Below are positions 16,778-29,000 of a stretch of DNA of 64,000 nt, in pieces. Location of the stretch: contig JBFMAL010000006.1 of the NCBI GenBank assembly GCA_040755615.1, positions 11,890 to 75,889 on the forward strand, written 5' to 3'. The notes under the pieces were generated by a model. That model made no database searches. It was not told the DNA's origin and saw only the letters and a list, made by a program, of their open reading frames with translations. A program made the position numbers and the translations under genes. The stretch comes from DYEP01 sp040755615 (GTDB lineage Bacteria; Bacillota; Sulfobacillia; DUSP01; DYEP01). Every line of letters starts with the position of its first letter. The stretch's first letter is position 1.

Positions 16778-17302
16778 ATGGATAAGAACTGGTATGTTGT
16801 CCACACCTACTCCGGTTATGAGAACAAAGTCAAGGCCAACCTGGAAAAGCGGGTCGAATCGATGGGCATGGAAGATAAAATCTTCCGAGTAGTCGTGCCC
16901 ACTGAGGAGCAGATGGAGTTCAAGGACGGGAAGAAGAAAATCACCAAGAAGAAGTTCTTCCCGGGTTACGTCATTGTGGAAATGGTGATGTCTGATGATT
17001 CTTGGTATGTAGTCAGGAACACTCCCGGAGTGACCGGATTTGTAGGGAGCGGCAATAAACCCATTCCGCTGCTTCCGTCAGAAGTAAAAAACATCCTGCG
17101 ACGTATGGGGCTTGATGAACCGAGGCCGAAGGTGACTTTCCATGTCGGGCAGAGCGTAAAGGTGATCTCTGGCCCATTCGCCGGGTTCGTTGGCTCCGTG
17201 CAGGAGATCTCGGCAGATCGGGGGAAGCTTAAAGTACTTGTTTCAATGTTCGGCAGGGAGACTCCCGTGGAGCTTGAGTTTTCGCAGGTAGAAGAAATAT
17301 AG
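16778..17302 (+). CDS. nusG: Transcription termination/antitermination protein NusG
   Basis: Binds RNA polymerase and couples it to ribosomes or Rho (174 aa). N-terminal NGN domain (NWYVVHTYSGYENKVKANLE, FFPGYVIVEM) and C-terminal KOW domain (GQSVKVISGPFAGFVGSVQE). The clear AGGAGG upstream (about 16742) is unusually far from the ATG. Followed 22 bases later by rplK. Confidence 0.96.
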   Translation: MDKNWYVVHTYSGYENKVKANLEKRVESMGMEDKIFRVVVPTEEQMEFKDGKKKITKKKFFPGYVIVEMVMSDDSWYVVRNTPGVTGFVGSGNKPIPLLPSEVKNILRRMGLDEPRPKVTFHVGQSVKVISGPFAGFVGSVQEISADRGKLKVLVSMFGRETPVELEFSQVEEI

Positions 17303-17324
17303 GTAGTCCAGAGGAGGCAATACC

Positions 17325-17750
17325 ATGGCTAGAAAGGTCGTTGCTGTAGTTAAACTTCAAATACCGGCGGGGAAGGCAACGCCAGCGCCTCCGGTTGGCC
17401 CTGCCCTGGGTCAACACGGAGTAAACATAATGGCCTTTTGTAAGGAATTTAATGAGAGAACCGCTAGTCAGGCGGGGCTGATTATCCCTATCGAACTCAC
17501 TGTATTTAATGACAGGTCGTTCAGCTTCATCACAAAGACCCCGCCGGCTGCTGTTCTCCTGAAGAAAGCTGCTGGTATAGAGTCGGGCTCCGGTGAGCCT
17601 AACAAGAAGAAGGTGGCGAAGGTTACCCGGGCGAAGGTACGTGAGATTGCGGAAATGAAAATGCCTGATCTGAACGCTGCGAACGTGGAAGCTGCTATGA
17701 GACTGATTGAGGGAACGGCCCGGAGCATGGGTATTGAAATAGTAGATTGA
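17325..17750 (+). CDS. rplK: 50S ribosomal protein L11
   Basis: Builds the GTPase-associated stalk base with 23S rRNA (141 aa). N-terminal KLQIPAGKATPAPPVGPALG and C-terminal rRNA-binding domain (FITKTPPAAVLLKKAAGIES) are standard. SD AGGAGG before the ATG. Cotranscribed with rplA. Confidence 0.97.
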   Translation: MARKVVAVVKLQIPAGKATPAPPVGPALGQHGVNIMAFCKEFNERTASQAGLIIPIELTVFNDRSFSFITKTPPAAVLLKKAAGIESGSGEPNKKKVAKVTRAKVREIAEMKMPDLNAANVEAAMRLIEGTARSMGIEIVD

Positions 17751-17805
17751 CCTTGTTCTCCGGTGGGAGGATATGTCCGTTTGAACCACAAAGGAGGGTG
17801 TAAGA

Positions 17806-18507
17806 GTGGCAAGGGAAGGCAAGAAGTACAAGGAATCAGCGAAGCTGATTGACAGAGAGCGACTGTACGAGCCCGAGGAGGCAGTTAACCTGCTAAAACA
17901 GACTGCCAAGGCGAAGTTCGACGAGACCATCGATGTTGCAGTTAGGCTCGGTGTGGATCCGAGACACGCGGACCAGATGGTAAGAGGAGCTGTGGTTTTG
18001 CCGCACGGGATAGGCAAGGAGGTTAGGGTACTGGTTTTCGCCAAGGGCGAAAAAGCCAAGGAGGCAGAGTCGGCTGGGGCAGACATAGTCGGTGCGGAAG
18101 ATATTGTCGAGAGAATCCAAGGCGGGTGGCTGGAATTTGATGTTGCAGTGGCCACGCCGGATATGATGGGGATGGTAGGCCGTCTCGGAAAAATACTTGG
18201 GCCCAAAGGACTTATGCCCAACCCAAAGACAGGCACCGTTACTTTTGAAGTAGCCAAGGCGATCAAGGAAATCAAGGCGGGCAAGATCGAATACCGCACT
18301 GAAAAGACCGGGATCGTCCACGCGCCGATAGGTAAGGTTTCCTTCTCCGAAGAGAAGATTCTCGACAACTATTACACACTTATGGAAGCGCTCATCCGTG
18401 CCAAACCGGCTGCAGCCAAGGGGCAGTACGTCAGGAGCATCACCATGTCTGCTACCATGGGGCCGGGGATCAGGATTCATCCTCAGAGAGTCACCAGGAA
18501 GGCATAA
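17806..18507 (+). CDS. rplA: 50S ribosomal protein L1
   Basis: L1-stalk protein (233 aa) and usually an autogenous translational repressor of the L11-L1 mRNA. Signature segment IGKEVRVLVFAKGEKAKEAE and the conserved LGKILGPKGLMPNPKTGTV are present. GTG start with AAAGGAGGG upstream. The L10 leader follows. Confidence 0.97.
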   Translation: MAREGKKYKESAKLIDRERLYEPEEAVNLLKQTAKAKFDETIDVAVRLGVDPRHADQMVRGAVVLPHGIGKEVRVLVFAKGEKAKEAESAGADIVGAEDIVERIQGGWLEFDVAVATPDMMGMVGRLGKILGPKGLMPNPKTGTVTFEVAKAIKEIKAGKIEYRTEKTGIVHAPIGKVSFSEEKILDNYYTLMEALIRAKPAAAKGQYVRSITMSATMGPGIRIHPQRVTRKA

Positions 18508-18514
18508 CAAATCA

Positions 18515-18652
18515 ATAGGCAACCCGCCATTTGCCATAGACAGTCGGTGTCAGGCCATGACTTAATGGGCAGCTGCCCGCCTACCGAGGCAAGATGGAAT
18601 GACAAGCCTGGTTTTGGGCCTTTCTCCATTTTGCGCGGAGAAGGCCCTTTTT
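18515..18652 (+). ncRNA. Ribosomal protein L10 leader with terminator
   Basis: The 150-base gap before rplJ holds the L10(L12)4 binding-type leader (CGCCATTTGCC, GGGCAGCTGCCCGCC, CTACCGAGGCAAG). It ends in a strong intrinsic terminator: GGGCCTTTCTCC (18616-18627) against GGAGAAGGCCC (18637-18647) with five Ts. Known in Firmicutes as the feedback attenuator of rplJ-rplL. Confidence 0.88.
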
Positions 18653-18680
18653 AGGTTTGGTGAAAGGGAGGTGGAACTGT

Positions 18681-19217
18681 TTGATCAGGAGTAAAGAAAA
18701 GGAACTGGTGGTCCGGGAACTCAACGAAAGGTTCAGCCGCGCGAAGTCTGCCATCCTTGCGGACTACCGTGGTCTGAATGTGGCCCAGGTTACGCTGCTC
18801 AGGCGAAAATTGCGTGAGGCTAATGTCGAGTTCAAGGTGGTAAAGAACACCTTGACCAGGCTGGCTGCCAGGGAAGCAGGCATTGACGGGCTTGATCCCT
18901 ACCTTGAGGGACCGACTGCCATCGCCTTTAGCGACGAAGACGTGGTCGCGCCGGCCAAGACGCTGCTGCAATTCGCCAAAGACAACAAGCAGCTGGAGAT
19001 CAAAGCCGGAGTGGTGGAGGGCAAGGTGTTCGGGGTGGATGCGGTAAAGAGGCTCGCTGAGCTGCCCCCCAAGGAAGTTCTTCTTGCCCAGGTGCTCGCA
19101 GGCATGCAGGCACCGCTTTCCGGCATGGCTTCAGTGCTGGCCGGCCCCATAAGGAAGGTAATGTACGCGTTGACGGCTATCCGGGAAAAACAGGAATCAA
19201 TTACCGAAGGCACATGA
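18681..19217 (+). CDS. rplJ: 50S ribosomal protein L10
   Basis: Anchors the L7/L12 stalk (178 aa). The N-terminal RNA-binding domain includes FSRAKSAILADYRGLNVAQV and FKVVKNTLTRLAA; the C-terminal helix that binds L12 dimers is near the end. TTG 18681 is the start, with GGGAGGTGG at proper distance. It follows its own leader and precedes rplL by 18 bases. Confidence 0.95.
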   Translation: MIRSKEKELVVRELNERFSRAKSAILADYRGLNVAQVTLLRRKLREANVEFKVVKNTLTRLAAREAGIDGLDPYLEGPTAIAFSDEDVVAPAKTLLQFAKDNKQLEIKAGVVEGKVFGVDAVKRLAELPPKEVLLAQVLAGMQAPLSGMASVLAGPIRKVMYALTAIREKQESITEGT

Positions 19218-19235
19218 ATTTTGGGAGGTGCTAGT

Positions 19236-19619
19236 ATGTCGAAAGTTCAGGATGTTCTTGAAATCGTAAAGGGTATGACCGTTTTGGAATTGGCAGAGCT
19301 GGTAAAGGCTTTTGAGGAAGAATTTGGTGTATCTGCGGCCGCTCCCGTCGCGATGGCTGCAGTGCCGGCTGCAGCCGGGCCAGCTCCTGCTGCTGTGGAA
19401 GAGGAACAGACCGAGTTTGACGCCATCTTGAAAGATGTGGGCAATCAGAAGATCCAGGTCATCAAAGTGGTGCGCGAACTTACTGGTCTAGGACTCAAGG
19501 AAGCGAAGGATCTGGTAGATGGAGCCCCCAAACCCATTAAGGAAAAGGTCTCCAAGGAAGTCGCTGAGAACATAAAGGCCAAACTGGCTGAGGTAGGAGC
19601 GACTGTAGAGATCAAGTAA
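19236..19619 (+). CDS. rplL: 50S ribosomal protein L7/L12
   Basis: Multi-copy stalk protein that recruits translation GTPases (127 aa). N-terminal dimerisation helices, an Ala/Pro-rich hinge (residues about 35-55) and the globular CTD (KIQVIKVVRELTGLGLKEAK). ATG 19236 with GGGAGGTG. Last gene of its unit. Confidence 0.97.
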   Translation: MSKVQDVLEIVKGMTVLELAELVKAFEEEFGVSAAAPVAMAAVPAAAGPAPAAVEEEQTEFDAILKDVGNQKIQVIKVVRELTGLGLKEAKDLVDGAPKPIKEKVSKEVAENIKAKLAEVGATVEIK

Positions 19620-19628
19620 CTAAGAAAG

Positions 19629-19654
19629 GAGGGTACGGCTTTGGCCGTACCCTC
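19629..19654 (+). terminator. Hairpin after rplL
   Basis: GAGGGTACGGC (19629-19639) and GCCGTACCCTC (19644-19654) form a perfect 11-bp stem with a TTTG loop. There is no T run behind it, so termination may be weak or factor-assisted. Confidence 0.7.
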
Positions 19655-19737
19655 ACCGTCAATTCTCGGGCCCTATGATCTCCCGGATGCTTGGCAAAAC
19701 CTGCTTCACGCACCTTGTGTACTTCACTGTTTTCTTT

Positions 19738-19746
19738 TGCTATACT
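19738..19746 (+). promoter_or_regulatory. Extended -10 promoter of the deacetylase gene
   Basis: TGCTATACT (TGn plus TATACT at 19741-19746) with no good -35. The predicted transcript would start only about ten bases before ATG 19763. Confidence 0.5.
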
Positions 19747-19762
19747 CAGTGTAGGGGCAATT

Positions 19763-21043
19763 ATGGGAAGCTTCTATATTCTGGCTCTCATGGGTTATAC
19801 TGTAGGCCAGATGCCTTTCGAACAGGTTATAAGTCGTCTCTTTCCTCCGAGCCACCCGCATGCTGAAACCTCATCATTCCTGCTTTCTGAAGCATTAAAG
19901 GGGCTGCTCAGCATCACCATCGCGAGGCTCTGGATCGGCACTCCGTTTGCCCTTGTGGTGGCAGGATTATTCACGCTGATAGGGCAGATGTGGCCATTTA
20001 TCCCCAGATCGCCTCACTCCTGGCGAGGCGTTATCATTGTTGCCATCACGCTTTCGTCTCTATCCGCCAGAGTGTTCACCCTCGCGACGGTGGTCGGGAT
20101 CTTCATGCTGCTCGCGACCCGGTCGCTGTCAGCCACACCGGTGCTCACGTCTCTCACTATCCCTGTGCTGGTACTGCTCGGCCAAAAACCTGACATTTAT
20201 TTTGTTTTCAGCACTCTTGCGGCCGGCATCATCAGCTACCGGTTTATCGAGCTGTATGATAACGATACTTGCCTGGTCTCAAGACGCTATCGGATTCTTA
20301 AGTCAGCTGTACGTAAGGCGTTTGTTTTCTTTAGCATCGTATCAATACTACTGCTCTTTTATTTGAACCGATACGTCTACCGCGGCTTCGGTATGCACGT
20401 TGATCTGTTCCGGAGGGGCTCGTCCTCCTTTCCTGTAGTCGCCCTCACTTTCGATGATGGCCCGCACCCCTATTACACTAACCAGATCCTCGACATCCTG
20501 AAAGAAAACGGCATACGCGCCACATTCTTTCTGGTAGGCAAGCATGTCGAGATGTACCCTGACGTAGTTCGGCGAATATCTGAGGAGGGCCACGAAATCG
20601 GTAACCACACCTACTCTCACCAGCGCATGCTCGGAATGTCGGCCAGGCAGGTGATGCATGAAATCACTCGGACCGAAAACGCTATACGGGAGGTCACAGG
20701 GTGTGAGACAAGGCTATTTAGACCACCTCAAGGCCTGTATACCAGCACGGTGCTTGGGGTATTGCAGGAAATGAAATATACCATGGTGTTGTGGTCTGTG
20801 AGTTCTCAGGACTGGGCGGAACCCAGCTGGCGGCAGATCGTGAGAACAGTGCTTAAACGCACGGGGCCGGGAGATATCATTCTATTTCACGACAGCGGGG
20901 ATCTCCTCGGTGCCCAGGGAGGAGACAGGTCCAATACCGTACGGGCATTGCCCGTCTTGATCCAATGGCTCAAGCAGGAAGGGTACACCTTCGTGACGTG
21001 TACGGAAATGATGGTATTGAGCGGCTTGAGCGGAGAGAGGTGA
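19763..21043 (+). CDS. Membrane PlsY-like domain fused to polysaccharide deacetylase
   Basis: A 426-residue protein. The C-terminal half is a NodB-type deacetylase with all motifs: TFDDGP (metal Asp), HTYSH (metal His pair), RPPQG, and ILFHDSG, so it likely removes acetyl groups from peptidoglycan or another N-acetylated glycan outside the membrane. The N-terminal half (about 1-170) has five hydrophobic segments laid out like the acyltransferase PlsY (YTVGQMPFEQVISRLF near the start, AGLFTLIGQMWPFIP, a final ISYRF) but lacks PlsY's GSGN and ENIxRL catalytic motifs. ATG 19763 fits the promoter and PlsY start; a TTG at 19691 is in frame. It overlaps the next gene by one base. Confidence 0.85.
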   Translation: MGSFYILALMGYTVGQMPFEQVISRLFPPSHPHAETSSFLLSEALKGLLSITIARLWIGTPFALVVAGLFTLIGQMWPFIPRSPHSWRGVIIVAITLSSLSARVFTLATVVGIFMLLATRSLSATPVLTSLTIPVLVLLGQKPDIYFVFSTLAAGIISYRFIELYDNDTCLVSRRYRILKSAVRKAFVFFSIVSILLLFYLNRYVYRGFGMHVDLFRRGSSSFPVVALTFDDGPHPYYTNQILDILKENGIRATFFLVGKHVEMYPDVVRRISEEGHEIGNHTYSHQRMLGMSARQVMHEITRTENAIREVTGCETRLFRPPQGLYTSTVLGVLQEMKYTMVLWSVSSQDWAEPSWRQIVRTVLKRTGPGDIILFHDSGDLLGAQGGDRSNTVRALPVLIQWLKQEGYTFVTCTEMMVLSGLSGER

Positions 21044-21675
21044 TGCGAGTGAACACCGTTCTCGGACCTGCATGCAAACGCGATATCGGTGCAGTAGCAG
21101 ACATTTTTCTTGAGGCGTTTCAGGACAGCGTAAGGTCAATCCTAGGAGGCTCGATGCCCCGGACAGACGCGGTCTCCGACCTTTTTTCCTTTGTGCTTGA
21201 GTGTGAACCCCGGTCGTTTCTGGTAAGCAAAAGCGACGGGGAAGTGACAGGTTACTGCATTGCGCTCAGCAGTCTCAGGGCGCTGTGGCTCAAGACGCTG
21301 TTTTCTGGGGTATGGCTGAGGTGGCTGGTGAGATGGGCCGGCGGCCGCTATACGATCAGTCTTGGCAATATGCTGCGCGTTGTAAGAAACAAGATCCCCT
21401 TTGTGCTCTCTCCATACAATTACCGCGCAACAGATGCACAAATACTGTCTATCGCGGTCAAGCGGGGGCATCGCGGTCGAGGCCTTGGCAGGATGCTTCT
21501 TCAGTGTGCGCTGGACTCTCTGAAGACTCGCGGGGTCAAGAATGTTAAACTGGAGGTCAGACCGGACAATGAAGCAGCCGTACGCCTGTATACTCAAATG
21601 GGTTTTGTAGAGTCTGGCCGGACTAGAGATGCTGCAGGGCCTTGGACTGTAATGACTCTTGATCTCTGCACCTAG
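21043..21675 (+). CDS. GNAT-family N-acetyltransferase
   Basis: A 210-residue acyl-CoA-dependent acetyltransferase. Motif A (SIAVKRGHRGRGLGRMLLQC, with the RGRGLG pyrophosphate loop) and the RimI-like C-terminus (EVRPDNEAAVRLYTQMGFVE) are clear. The N-terminal half is unlike RimI and longer, so the substrate is unknown. The ATG shares one base with the deacetylase stop (TGATG) and has GGAGAGAGG upstream, so the two are coupled. Confidence 0.88.
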   Translation: MRVNTVLGPACKRDIGAVADIFLEAFQDSVRSILGGSMPRTDAVSDLFSFVLECEPRSFLVSKSDGEVTGYCIALSSLRALWLKTLFSGVWLRWLVRWAGGRYTISLGNMLRVVRNKIPFVLSPYNYRATDAQILSIAVKRGHRGRGLGRMLLQCALDSLKTRGVKNVKLEVRPDNEAAVRLYTQMGFVESGRTRDAAGPWTVMTLDLCT

Positions 21676-21847
21676 CGGGGGTAGCCGGACAAAATCTGAT
21701 CTTGCAGGCAAAAGGTAAGTGCAAAGTTTGATAGTTCCGACGGGCGCGAAAGTGGTCAGAGAGGGCCGGGTGAGACATTATACTAGTGAGGCGGATGAAG
21801 AGTATAGGCGCGAGGCGGACAGGATGCCACCACACTTCACAGCTGGC
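21676..21847 (+). other. Intergenic stretch upstream of the rpoB control region
   Basis: No credible gene. A TATACT-like hexamer (about 21781) has no matching -35. The rpoB regulatory elements begin at 21848. Confidence 0.45.
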
Positions 21848-21873
21848 GGGGAGTTTTAACCTGCTATATCCTG
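21848..21873 (+). promoter_or_regulatory. Element shared by rpoB and str upstream regions, copy 1
   Basis: The block running GGGGAGTTTTAACCTG then CTATATCCTG matches 29768-29791 with few changes (core GGGAGTTT, ACCT, CTATATC, TG). It ends 14 bases before the rpoB -35. Function unknown. Confidence 0.5.
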
Positions 21874-21887
21874 CACGAAAAACCGGC

Positions 21888-21919
21888 TTGACAGCATAAT
21901 GCTCATGTGGTAGTATAAT
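21888..21919 (+). promoter_or_regulatory. rpoB promoter with unusual spacing
   Basis: TTGACA (21888-21893) and TATAAT (21914-21919) are both perfect but 20 bases apart. An overlapping TAGTAT (21911-21916) gives a 17-base spacer and may be the real -10. Confidence 0.65.
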
Positions 21920-22007
21920 AAATTGCTATTGGCATGCGGTGATGTCCGCCGCGTGAATATTTAGAGTAAATACAGCCAATTATATGTATGGGAGATTTTA
22001 GCAAAAT

Positions 22008-22047
22008 CCAAAAGTGTTCCATGCACTTTTGGTTATTTTGGTTTTTT
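22008..22047 (+). terminator. Attenuator-like hairpin in the rpoB leader
   Basis: CCAAAAGTG (22008-22016) and CACTTTTGG (22024-22032) form a 9-bp stem with a seven-base loop, followed by TTATTTTGGTTTTTT. It lies inside the transcript, about 50 bases before the rpoB start. Confidence 0.75.
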
Positions 22048-22093
22048 GGAAGCGGTTTTCGAGGTTTCACTTCACAGGCAAGGAGGAAGAAGC

Positions 22094-25972
<3,879 letters not shown>

Positions 25973-26012
25973 AAAAGATGTGCAGGTCACCTCGGGAAAG
26001 GGGAGACAGCCT

Positions 26013-29000
26013 TTGTCTATTGAAGAAAGAAGGATCCAGGAGCTTCCTAAGTTTGATGGAGAAAGCAAGAAGACCAGAGATCTGAATGAGTTTGATTCCA
26101 TCAAGATCGGCTTGGCCTCGCCCGAACAGATCAGGGAGTGGTCCCGCGGTGAAGTGAAAAAGCCCGAGACCATCAACTACAGGACACTCAAGCCGGAGAA
26201 AGAAGGTCTCTTCTGCGAGAAAATCTTCGGCCCCCAGAAAGACTGGGAATGCCATTGCGGCAAGTATAAACGGGTGCGGTATAAGGGCATTGTCTGCGAC
26301 CGCTGCGGCGTAGAGGTCACTCGCTCCAAGGTACGCAGGGAGCGAATGGGACATATTGAGCTTGCCGCTCCGGTATCACATATCTGGTATTTCAAGGGTA
26401 TCCCGAGCCGCATGGGCGCGATACTTGACATGTCCCCCCGTGCTCTTGAGAAAGTACTGTACTTTGCGTCCTATATAGTCACGGACCCGGGCACTTCGCC
26501 TCTGACGCAAAAACAGCTGTTGACTGAGACCGAGTACAGGGAAGCCAGGGACAAGTACGGAAACTCCTTCAAGGCGGGTCTGGGTGCTGAAGCCATTAAG
26601 GCGCTGTTATCCCAGCTTGATCTTGACGCGCTTGCCCGGGAACTACGCGAAGAGGTGCTGAGCGTCTCCGGACAGCGCCGGATGAGAGCGATGCGACGAC
26701 TGGAGATCGTTGAGGCCTTCAGGAAATCCGGAAACCGCCCGGAATGGATGATACTCGAGGTCATACCCGTGATTCCGCCTGACCTGCGACCGATGGTGCA
26801 GTTGGACGGCGGGCGGTTCGCTACGTCTGATCTGAATGATCTGTATCGGAGGGTCATCAACCGCAACAACCGGCTGAAGCGCCTGCTCGATTTGAACGCG
26901 CCTGACATCATTGTCAGGAATGAGAAACGTATGCTTCAGGAGGCGGTCGATGCGCTGATCGACAACGGTCGCCGAGGCCGCCCGGTGACCGGGCCCGGGA
27001 ACCGCCCGCTCAAGTCGCTTAGCGATATGCTCAAGGGCAAGCAGGGCCGTTTCCGCCAGAACCTGCTTGGGAAACGGGTTGACTACTCAGGCAGGTCTGT
27101 GATCGTGGTCGGGCCGCAACTCAAGTTCCACCAGTGCGGTCTGCCCAAAGAGATGGCGCTTGAGCTGTTTAAGCCCTTCGTAATGAAGAAACTTGTTAAA
27201 GACGGCCTCGCTCATAACATCAAGAGCGCAAAGCGTATGGTAGAACGCGTACGTCCTGAGGTGTGGGACGTACTGGAAGATGTCATAAGAGAGCATCCGG
27301 TACTCTTAAACAGGGCGCCCACACTTCACAGGCTGGGCATTCAGGCATTTGAGCCTGTTTTAGTTGAGGGTAAGGCCATCCAGATCCACCCGCTGGTATG
27401 TACAGCATACAACGCTGACTTTGACGGCGACCAGATGGCGGTGCACGTGCCACTTTCAGCCGAAGCTCAGGCGGAAGCCCGAGTGCTCATGCTGTCGGCG
27501 CATAATATTTTGAACCCTAAAGACGGCCAGCCAGTAGTGACACCGTCACAGGACCTGGTGCTCGGCTGCTATTACCTGACCCTTGAGAAGCAGAAGCCAG
27601 AAGAGGAGATGAAGGAGTTCTGCTCTCCGGATGAGGCAATAATATCTTACGACTTGGGTTACACGTCACTTCAAGAGCAGATCAAGGTGAGAATGAACGG
27701 TTCCAAGATTGTGACGACCGTGGGCCGGCTCCTGTTTAACGAGAGACTTCCTGAAGCGCTGCGGTACTGCAACCAGGTTGTTGACCGCAAAATGCTGGCT
27801 GAGATCGTCGCGCGCTGCTACAGAATGTTCGGCACGGCAGTGACTGCAAAGACATTGGACGGACTTAAGGAACTTGGCTTTTCTTTTGCGACCAAGGCGG
27901 GTACCACTATCGGTATTAACGATATTGTGATCCCCCCGCAGAAACAAGAGATCCTGAAAGAGGCTGAAAGCCTGGTCGAACAGGTGGAGGAGCAGTTCAA
28001 ACGCGGGCTCATCACCGGGGAAGAGAGATACAACAAGGTGATCGCGATATGGAACGACGCCAGGGATAAAGTGACCAACGCGCTGATGCAGGGCTTGGAT
28101 AAGTTCAACCCGGTGTATATGATGGCTATATCCGGGGCCCGCGGCAACGTACAGCAGATATCCCAACTTGCCGGAATGCGAGGTCTTATGGCTGACCCGT
28201 CAGGGCGTATTCTCGAACTACCGATTAAGGCGAACTTCCGTGAAGGGTTGACAGTTCTCGACTACTTCACGTCCACTCACGGCGCGAGAAAAGGTCTGGC
28301 AGACACCGCATTGAGGACTGCAGACTCAGGCTACCTGACCCGCCGGCTTGTGGACGTATCTCAGGACGTAATCGTGCGGGAGACAGACTGCGGCACGACA
28401 GATGGCGTCCGGGTCAGCGAACTGAGAGACGGTAATGAGGTGGTTGAACCGCTCTATGACAGGATAGTTGGGCGGCTCGCCGCGGAGCCGGTGGTGGACC
28501 CTGCCACAGGAGAAGTACTCTGCCAGAGGAACGAGATGATTACGGAGGAAATCGCCGAAAGGATCTTGGCTGCGGGGATCACCGAGGTCCGGATCAGGTC
28601 TGTACTCACTTGCAAGACCCGTCACGGCGTGTGCATCAACTGCTACGGACGGGACCTGGCTACCGGTCGTCTCATTGAAATAGGCGAAGCGGTGGGAATC
28701 ATCGCCGCTCAGTCCATTGGCGAACCGGGAACCCAGCTTACAATGAGAACCTTCCACACCGGAGGCGTGGCCGGCGAAGACATCACCCATGGTCTCCCCC
28801 GCGTCGAGGAGCTTTTTGAGGCGAGAAAGCCGAAAGGCCAGGCAGTGATCTCAGAAATCGATGGTATCGTGAAGGTGACGGAGGGCAAGAACCGAAGGGA
28901 GATCCAGGTCACCGCGGACAACGGGGAAGTAATGACGTACGCTGTGCCCTACGGCGCCAGGCTGAAGGTAAGAGACGGGCAGTTTATCTCGGCTGGCGAC

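Noticed and set aside
17229..18368. Antisense frame of 379 codons over rplK-rplA
   Set aside because: Shadow of two well-supported ribosomal genes; Ser/Thr-rich translation with no domain.
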